Source of the DNA: JASHPR01 sp963739645 | GTDB taxonomy: Bacteria > Actinomycetota > Actinomycetes > Streptosporangiales > Streptosporangiaceae | Reading direction: 5' to 3' | Assembly: GCA_963739645.1 (NCBI GenBank) | Contig: CAVUBM010000050.1 | Coordinates: forward strand, 20,539-84,538 | Length of the DNA: 64,000 bases | Shown here: one piece after another, positions 58,924-64,000 of the stretch | Layout: each line of letters begins with the position of its first letter | Position numbering within the stretch: position 1 is the stretch's first letter | Made by a program: the position numbers and the translations under genes | Notes under the pieces: generated by a model | Databases searched by the model: none | What the model was told of the DNA's origin: nothing | The model's input: the letters and a program-made list of their open reading frames with translations, nothing else

Positions 58924-59794
58924 GTGGAACGCACAGTTCGCAGCCCGGACGGCCGGGCGCTGGCTGTCGAGGACTCCGGTGATCCCGCCTGGCCGCCCGG
59001 TCCTTGTGCACATGGGCACGCCAAACTCCAGGCACCTCTATGGTCCGAACGTGCAGGATGCCGCCGCGCGCGGGCTGCGGCTGATCAGCTACGACAGGCC
59101 GGGCTACGGAGGCTCCTCGCCCCGGCCGGGGCGCACCGTCGCCGACTGCGCCGGCGATGTCCGCACGATCTGCGCTGAGCTCGGCATCGATCGCCTAGCG
59201 ACGTGGGGCATATCAGGTGGCGGTCCGCACGTGCTCGCGTGCGCTGCCCTGCTCCCGGACCTGGTGACCGCCGCCGCCTCGCTCGCATCGCTCGCGCCGT
59301 ACGGCGCTGAAGGCCTTGACTATTTCGCCGGCATGGGCCAGGACAACGTGGACGACACCCGGCTGTTCATCGCCGACGAGGCTGTGTCCAAGGCAAAGAC
59401 GGACAAGGACCGGGAGGAACTTCTGGCCACGTCGCCAGAGGATGCAGCCAAGGTGATGGAATCGCTCCTCACGCCGACAGATGCCGCGGCTCTGCACGGC
59501 GAGCTGGCCGAGTACCTGACCTCCTCCATGCAGGACGGTCTGGCGCCCGGTAGCCAGGGATGGTGGGAGGACAACTGCATGGTCAGGCCGTGGGGATTCG
59601 ACCTGGCCGACATCGCTATCCCGGTCCTGCTGATGCACGGCAGGCAGGACATGTTCGTGCCGTTCGGCCACGGCGAATGGCTGGCCGCGCACATTCCCGG
59701 CGTCGAGGCCCGGCTGCTCGACAACGACGGGCACCTGACGCTACTGCAGAATCGCGTACCCGAGGTGCATGCCTGGCTGTCCGAACACCTGTAG
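58924..59794 (+). pseudogene. Alpha/beta hydrolase, frameshifted near the start
   Basis: The N-terminus (GTG 58924, ERTVRSPDGRALAVEDSGDPA) and the remainder (GRPVLVHMGTPNSRHLYGP onward) lie in different frames because of one extra T at 58990. The rest is a complete alpha/beta hydrolase with nucleophile elbow WGISGGGPH, acid in HGRQDMFVP and His in NDGHLTL. The rejoined protein is about 290 residues. The preceding aminopeptidase gene ends 27 bp upstream, so the two are probably co-transcribed. Confidence 0.8.
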
Positions 59795-59834
59795 CGCGCC
59801 AGTGAGCCGCGCGGTGCCGTAGGCGGGGCCGCCG

Positions 59835-60542
59835 TCAGGCCCTGAGGTAGGCGAGGACGGCGAGGACCCGGCGGTGCTGGGCGTCGTCGGGTGGCAGGCC
59901 GAGCTTGGCGAAGATGCTGCTGATGTGCTTTTCCACTGCGCTGGCGGAAATCACCAGTTGTTGGGCGATGGCCGTGTTGGAGCGGCCCTCGGTCATGAGG
60001 GCCAGGAGCTGGCGTTCCCTTGCGGTCAGCTTCTCCAGGGCGCTGTCGCGGCGCTGCCCGGCTAGCAGCTGGGCGATGACCTGGGGGTCGAGCACCGTCG
60101 CGCCGCGGGCGACCCGGTCCAGGGCGTCCAGGAACTCCTCGACCCTGGCGACCCGGTCCTTCAGCAGGTAGCCGACCGCGCCGGCGCGGTCCGCGAGCAG
60201 GTCGCTGGCGTAGGACGCCTCCACATACTGGCTGAGGACCAGCATCGGGGCGCCGGGCAGGTGCGAGCGGGCGGTGATCGCGGCGCGCAGGCCCTCGTCG
60301 GTGTGGGTCGGCGGCATCCGCACGTCGACGACCGATACGTCCGGGCGGTGTCTGAGTACCGCCTCGACCAGGGCGGGGCCATCACCGACCGCGGCCACCA
60401 CCTGGTGACCGTCCTCGGTGAGCAGGCGGGCCAGGCCCTCGCGCAGCAGCACCGCGTCGTCGGCCACGACGATCCGCAGCCGGCCGCGGGCCGCGCGGTC
60501 CGGCGGTTGTTCAGGGGCTGCTGCGCACGGGGTCAACCGCAC
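59835..60542 (-). CDS. NarL/LuxR-family response regulator
   Basis: The 235-residue regulator has a receiver domain (RIVVADDAVLLREGLARLL, phosphoacceptor Asp in DVSVVDVRMPP, Lys in YLLKDRV) and a C-terminal LuxR HTH (LTARERQLLALMTEGRSNTAIAQQL, VEKHISSIFAKLGLPPDD). GTG 60542 is chosen because it overlaps the end of the kinase gene by 10 bp. The frame is open further up but that part lies within the kinase gene. The coupling to the kinase and the neighbouring ABC genes suggests it controls that transporter. Confidence 0.9.
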   Translation of the reverse strand: MRLTPCAAAPEQPPDRAARGRLRIVVADDAVLLREGLARLLTEDGHQVVAAVGDGPALVEAVLRHRPDVSVVDVRMPPTHTDEGLRAAITARSHLPGAPMLVLSQYVEASYASDLLADRAGAVGYLLKDRVARVEEFLDALDRVARGATVLDPQVIAQLLAGQRRDSALEKLTARERQLLALMTEGRSNTAIAQQLVISASAVEKHISSIFAKLGLPPDDAQHRRVLAVLAYLRA

Positions 60543-61873
60543 GGCAGTTCCGCGGTGATCGTGGTCGGGCCGCCGCAGGGACTGGTGATCCGCAGCCGGC
60601 CGCCGGCCGCGTGCAGCCGGTCGCCCAGCCCCCGCAGTCCGTGTCCCTTGTCCAGCGCGGCGCCGCCCACGCCGTCGTCCGTTATCCAGACCCGCAAGGT
60701 TCCCTCCGAGTGGCGCAGTCCGATCGCACACCGGCGGGCATGGCTGTGCTTGGCCACGTTGGTCAGGGCCTCGGCGATCACGAAATACGCGGCCGTCTCC
60801 ACGGCCGCGTCCAGTCGGCGGTCCAGCGGCCCGGCATCGACCTCAACAGGTGTGGTGGAGCGCGCGGCCAGGTCGGTGAGCGCCTCGCGCAGGCCGCGGT
60901 CGACGAGGATCGGCGGGGCGATGCCACGCGACAGGGCCCGTAGCTCGTCCAGCGCCTCCTGGGTCGCGGCGATCGCATCGGCGAGCGCCTCCCGGGCGGC
61001 CTCCGGCCTGCTGTCGAAATGGTGCTGAGCGCGGCCCAGTTCCATGGCCAGGCGCACCAGCCGTTGCTGCGGCCCGTCGTGGATGTCGCGTTCGAGCCGG
61101 CGCAGCGCGGTCGCCTCGGCCGTCACCGCGGCGACGGTCTGCGCGCGGGCGGTGTCCCGCTCCTGCTCCAGTCCGCTGATCCTGCGGTGCAGCGCGGACG
61201 CGTCCGACAGCAGCGCCTGCCCCAGCCTGGTCTGGACGGCGACACACGCCCGGGTCACCAGCGGCAGGGCGAGCAGCAGCAGCAGACCGGCCGCGGTCCC
61301 GAAGGCGACCCGCCCGGCCGGCGACGTCAGCCCCAGGCTCAACGCGATGTGGGACTGGGCGCTGCCCGCGGACAGGGTCTCGGGCCGCAGCGGCCCGGAG
61401 GACGTGTACTGGTCGCGCAGGGCGGCCGTGGCGGCACCGAGGCCGACGAACCACCACAGCGCCGTCACCACGGAGGTGACCAGGGCGACAGGGAGCACCA
61501 CCACCGCGTGCGCCACGTCGAGCCACAGCCCCGGGTCGGACGCGGCGGGTGTCTGTTTCGGCCTCGGCCGCTGGCCCGCGCCCTCCGGCCCGGCGGCCGG
61601 GGGGCGTACCTTGGCGATCCGCCACCATTCCAGGTCGGCGAACCACCGCGCCGGTGCCAGAACGCCGGGCGGGACCGGCGACCTGCCCGGCAGCAGCATT
61701 CCGGCCGTCCCGGCACACAGGCCACCGAGCACCAGCAACAGGCCGGCCGCGGCGGTCACCGGGGCGGTGAGCAGGTACAGCGACTCCACGAGCGTGCGAC
61801 GCCCCATGCGGACGAGGGACCTGACGCCCGGCGGCCACCGGCCCGAGACCGCAGCGGCCAACGACTCCGTCAT
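60533..61873 (-). CDS. NarL-type sensor histidine kinase
   Basis: The 446-residue protein has an N-terminal membrane sensor region with about four helices (TAPVTAAAGLLLVLGGL, VVLPVALVTSVVTALWWFVG and others). A HisKA_3 dimerisation domain with phosphorylated His in ERDIHDGPQQRLVRLAMELG (about residue 263) follows, then the ATPase domain with AEALTNVAKHSHA and GHGLRGLGDRL. ATG 61873 is used. It feeds the response regulator encoded immediately downstream with an overlapping end. Confidence 0.9.
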   Translation of the reverse strand: MTESLAAAVSGRWPPGVRSLVRMGRRTLVESLYLLTAPVTAAAGLLLVLGGLCAGTAGMLLPGRSPVPPGVLAPARWFADLEWWRIAKVRPPAAGPEGAGQRPRPKQTPAASDPGLWLDVAHAVVVLPVALVTSVVTALWWFVGLGAATAALRDQYTSSGPLRPETLSAGSAQSHIALSLGLTSPAGRVAFGTAAGLLLLLALPLVTRACVAVQTRLGQALLSDASALHRRISGLEQERDTARAQTVAAVTAEATALRRLERDIHDGPQQRLVRLAMELGRAQHHFDSRPEAAREALADAIAATQEALDELRALSRGIAPPILVDRGLREALTDLAARSTTPVEVDAGPLDRRLDAAVETAAYFVIAEALTNVAKHSHARRCAIGLRHSEGTLRVWITDDGVGGAALDKGHGLRGLGDRLHAAGGRLRITSPCGGPTTITAELPCG

Positions 61874-61970
61874 GACGCTTACCCTAAGCCGGAAACCCGG
61901 GGCGAGCCGGACGCGGCGACCATGCAGGTCACCGGCCGCGCAGCGGTTCTGACATCGTGGTTCTGGCGGT

Positions 61971-62790
61971 TCAGGCATCGCGGCGGGTGAGCGCCCAGGC
62001 TCCGGCCGCGAGCGCGACCATCGCGTAGGCGCACAGCAAGCCGAAGGTCAGCCCGGGCGACAGCATGTGCGCGACCGGCTTGACCGCAATCAGCGAATTC
62101 CTCATCGTGTCGGGCAGGAACTTCTGCGCCGTGTTCTGGAGCGAGCTGCCGAGCGAGAAGAACAACAGCGGCAGCACGAACACCACGCCGACCAGAGCAC
62201 AGATGGCGCCCGCGGTGTGCCGGATGATCGCGCCGATGCCCAGGCTGATGAGCGCGATCAGCGCCGGGTAGGCGCCGGCCATCAGCACCGCGCGCAGCAC
62301 GCCGGGCTGGCCGAGCGTGGCGTGCGGGGCAGGGGCCTTCAGCATGGCCTGGCCGGCGAGGAACGCCGCGAAGGCGGAGATCTCCCCCGCCGTCAGCGTG
62401 ACCGCCCCGAGCACCGCTGCCTTCGCAGCGAGCACGAGCGGACGCCTGGGCGCCGCGGCGAACGTGGCGCGGATCATCCCGGAGGAGAACTCGGTCGTGA
62501 TCGCGAGCACGCCGAGGACGCCGAGCAGCAACTGGCCGAGCACGAGCTCCGAGGAAGGCGTCGTAGGTGGGGTCGAAGGACGCGCGGTCGGCGGCGGACA
62601 TTTGCACGTAGTTCTGATGGCTCAGCACGAGCATGGCCAGGCCGATCATGCCGGCCGCGAAGACGGCCACGATGTACCAGGTGGAGCGGACCGTGCGGAG
62701 TTTCTGCCACTCCATCTGGACGACGGCGCGGAAACCGTTGCTGCTGCGGGCGCGACCGGCGGCGGGTTGGCTGAGCGTCGTGGTGTTCAT
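61971..62790 (-). pseudogene. ABC-2 type transporter permease, frameshifted
   Basis: The N-terminal part (ATG 62790) has VQMEWQKLRTVRSTWYIVAV with the first membrane helix. After SFDPTYDAFL the frame breaks near 62550, and the rest (LVLGQLLLGVLGVLAITTEF onward, five more helices) continues in another frame to 61971. The TTEFSSGMIRATFAAAP block is typical of actinobacterial ABC-2 permeases. The start codon overlaps the stop of the ATPase gene. It forms an exporter with the upstream ATPase. Confidence 0.82.
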
Positions 62791-63509
62791 CACAGGCTGC
62801 CCGAATAATCGGTGACGCCATCGGTCAGCCGGAAGAACGCTTCTTCCAGCGAACTGCTGCGGGCGGACAGCCGGGCGACCGTGGTCTGCGCGAGCAGCCG
62901 GCCCTGGCCGATCACGATGAGCGCGTCCGCGGTGTGCGCGATCTCGCTGATCAGGTGGCTGGAGACCAGCACCGTCCGGCCCTGGGCGGCGAGGTTCTGC
63001 AGCAGGTTGCGGATCCAGCGGATGCCTTCGGGGTCCAGGCCGTTGACCGGCTCGTCGAGCAGCAGGACCCGCGGGTCACCGAGCAGGGCAGCGGCGATAC
63101 CCAGCCGCTGGGACATGCCGAGCGAGAACTTCCCGGCCCGGCGGTCCGCGGCCTTCTCGATGCCGGTGATGGCGAGGACCTCCTCGACCCGCCGCCGGCC
63201 GATCGCGTTGCTGGCGGCGAGCGCGGTCAGGTGGGCGCGGGCGGTGCGGCCCGGGTGGAACGCCTTGGCCTCAAGCAGCGCGCCCACCTCGCGGAGCGGC
63301 CAGCGCAGGTCACCGTAGCTCTTCCCGCCGATCCTGACCCGTCCCGCGTCCGGCCGGTCCAGGCCCATGATCATGCGCATCGTGGTGGACTTGCCCGCGC
63401 CGTTCGGGCCAAGGAATCCGGTCACCGTGCCGGGGCGGACATCGAAGCTCAGGTTGTCCACCGCGGGCGTGGACCGGTAGCGCTTGACGAGGCCGCGTGC
63501 CTCGATCAT
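62790..63509 (-). CDS. ABC transporter ATP-binding protein
   Basis: The 239-residue ATPase has Walker A GPNGAGKSTTMRMI, the signature FSLGMSQRLGIAAALLGDP (LSGGQ position SLGMSQ), Walker B VLLLDEPVNGLDPEG and the switch His in SSHLISE. It belongs to the ABC-2 drug/antibiotic export branch. Its stop overlaps the permease start by one base. The adjacent two-component system is the obvious candidate regulator. Confidence 0.93.
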   Translation of the reverse strand: MIEARGLVKRYRSTPAVDNLSFDVRPGTVTGFLGPNGAGKSTTMRMIMGLDRPDAGRVRIGGKSYGDLRWPLREVGALLEAKAFHPGRTARAHLTALAASNAIGRRRVEEVLAITGIEKAADRRAGKFSLGMSQRLGIAAALLGDPRVLLLDEPVNGLDPEGIRWIRNLLQNLAAQGRTVLVSSHLISEIAHTADALIVIGQGRLLAQTTVARLSARSSSLEEAFFRLTDGVTDYSGSL

Positions 63510-63689
63510 CAGAACCTCCAGTGGCTGTGCTACCGCGGCTGGAGCGTGACCGGCCCCTGTGGCGCGAGCACGCTGTCATCCGCATCTGCCCGTCCACGCT
63601 ACGAACCGGGCAACCGCCGGGGAACGTGGCGAGCCCCCGTCTTCCTGGTGGGGTTACCCACAGGGCGCTCGATGCGCAGCGGCGTGCGC

Positions 63690-64000
63690 TTCGACGAGCG
63701 GATCTCCTGCGTCCCGGGCCGGCGACGTCGACGCGGTGCTCGCGGTCCTGGCCCCGACGTGGTGCGCGTGGCCGACCGGGCCGCCCTGCCTGCGGGCCGG
63801 GCGACGGAGGTCCGCGGCGCGCGGGCCGTAGCCGAGGAGATCGTGGTCTTCGGGCGGAACGCCAGGTTCGCGGACCTCGCGCTGGTCAACGGCGCGGTGG
63901 GCATCGTGGTGGCGCCGCAGGGCCGGCTGCGGCTCGCCCTGGAGTTCACGATCGAGGACGGGCGGATCGCCGGGTACGAGCTCATCGCCGACGCCGCCCG
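63690..64000 (+). pseudogene. Remnant of an ECF41-type sigma factor C-terminal domain
   Basis: The end of the window encodes a SnoaL-like C-terminal domain of SigJ/ECF41 sigma factors: AGDVDAVLAVLAP, then in another frame DVVRVADRAALPAG, GARAVAEEIVVFGRNARFAD, LALVNGAVGIVVAPQGRLRL and EDGRIAGYELIADAA. A base is missing near 63755. No sigma region 2 or 4 is present upstream between the ABC genes and this segment, so only the 3' part remains. It continues past the window end. Confidence 0.6.

Noticed and set aside
61019..61990. Long plus-strand frames over the histidine kinase
   Set aside because: They lack any domain and are complements of the kinase gene, whose motifs are clear on the minus strand.

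Overview
The window is a chromosomal segment of a high-GC Gram-positive bacterium (Actinomycetota). The evidence is the very GC-rich sequence with frequent GTG starts, the conserved actinobacterial run alr - tsaE - tsaB - rimI - tsaD - groES - groEL - shbA/sigD-type sigma factor - guaB - guaB3, a CIRCE-controlled groES next to a GroEL with a His-rich tail, and an acyl-CoA carboxylase with an epsilon subunit. A Streptosporangiales/Streptomyces-like lineage is likely, but genus cannot be read from this stretch.

Layout. 1-2.3 kb: end of an MFS exporter and a convergent S9 peptidase. 2.4-11.3 kb: housekeeping run for cell wall (alr), tRNA t6A synthesis (tsaE/tsaB/tsaD), rimI and the chaperonins. 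11.3-15.1 kb: ECF sigma factor and two IMP-dehydrogenase family genes. 15.1-22.4 kb: glpD (frameshifted), trpS, a D-Ala-D-Ala carboxypeptidase, a formylglycine-generating enzyme, and a mutase large subunit without its B12 domain. 22.7-27.4 kb: a glutamate-cysteine-ligase-like/M20 pair, a PH-domain protein, a damaged glutamine methyltransferase and a gamma-glutamylcyclotransferase. 27.5-41.2 kb: acyl-CoA metabolism, with a flavin disulfide reductase, biotin carboxylase/BCCP, epsilon subunit, two carboxyltransferases, biotin ligase, enoyl-CoA hydratase and HMG-CoA lyase. 41.3-49.9 kb: two-component system, purK/purE, MFS transporter, arsenite methyltransferase, a SAM methyltransferase and an acyl-CoA dehydrogenase.

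49.8-57.9 kb is an accessory island. It is bounded by a 95-bp direct repeat (92/95 identical) that duplicates the 3' end of the acyl-CoA dehydrogenase gene. Just inside the left repeat lies a decayed tyrosine-recombinase C-terminus. The cargo is an AT-richer gene for a seven-bladed WD40 protein fused to a multi-pass membrane region, an IS481-type element, and a frameshifted arylsulfatase. After the right repeat come two alpha/beta hydrolases, a NarL-type two-component system with an ABC transporter, and a remnant of a sigma-factor C-terminal domain.

Two properties cut across the window. First, a dispersed repeat built on a G6-NCGA-C6 palindrome occurs at least six times, once as a 33-bp in-frame insertion inside a coding region and once as the 3' tail of the same gene. 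Second, many conserved genes carry single-base frame breaks (glpD, lpdA-type gene, echA, accA, hydrolase, ABC permease, sulfatase, transposase), so either the assembly has uncorrected indels or the locus is partly decayed; frame-dependent statements should be read with that in mind.
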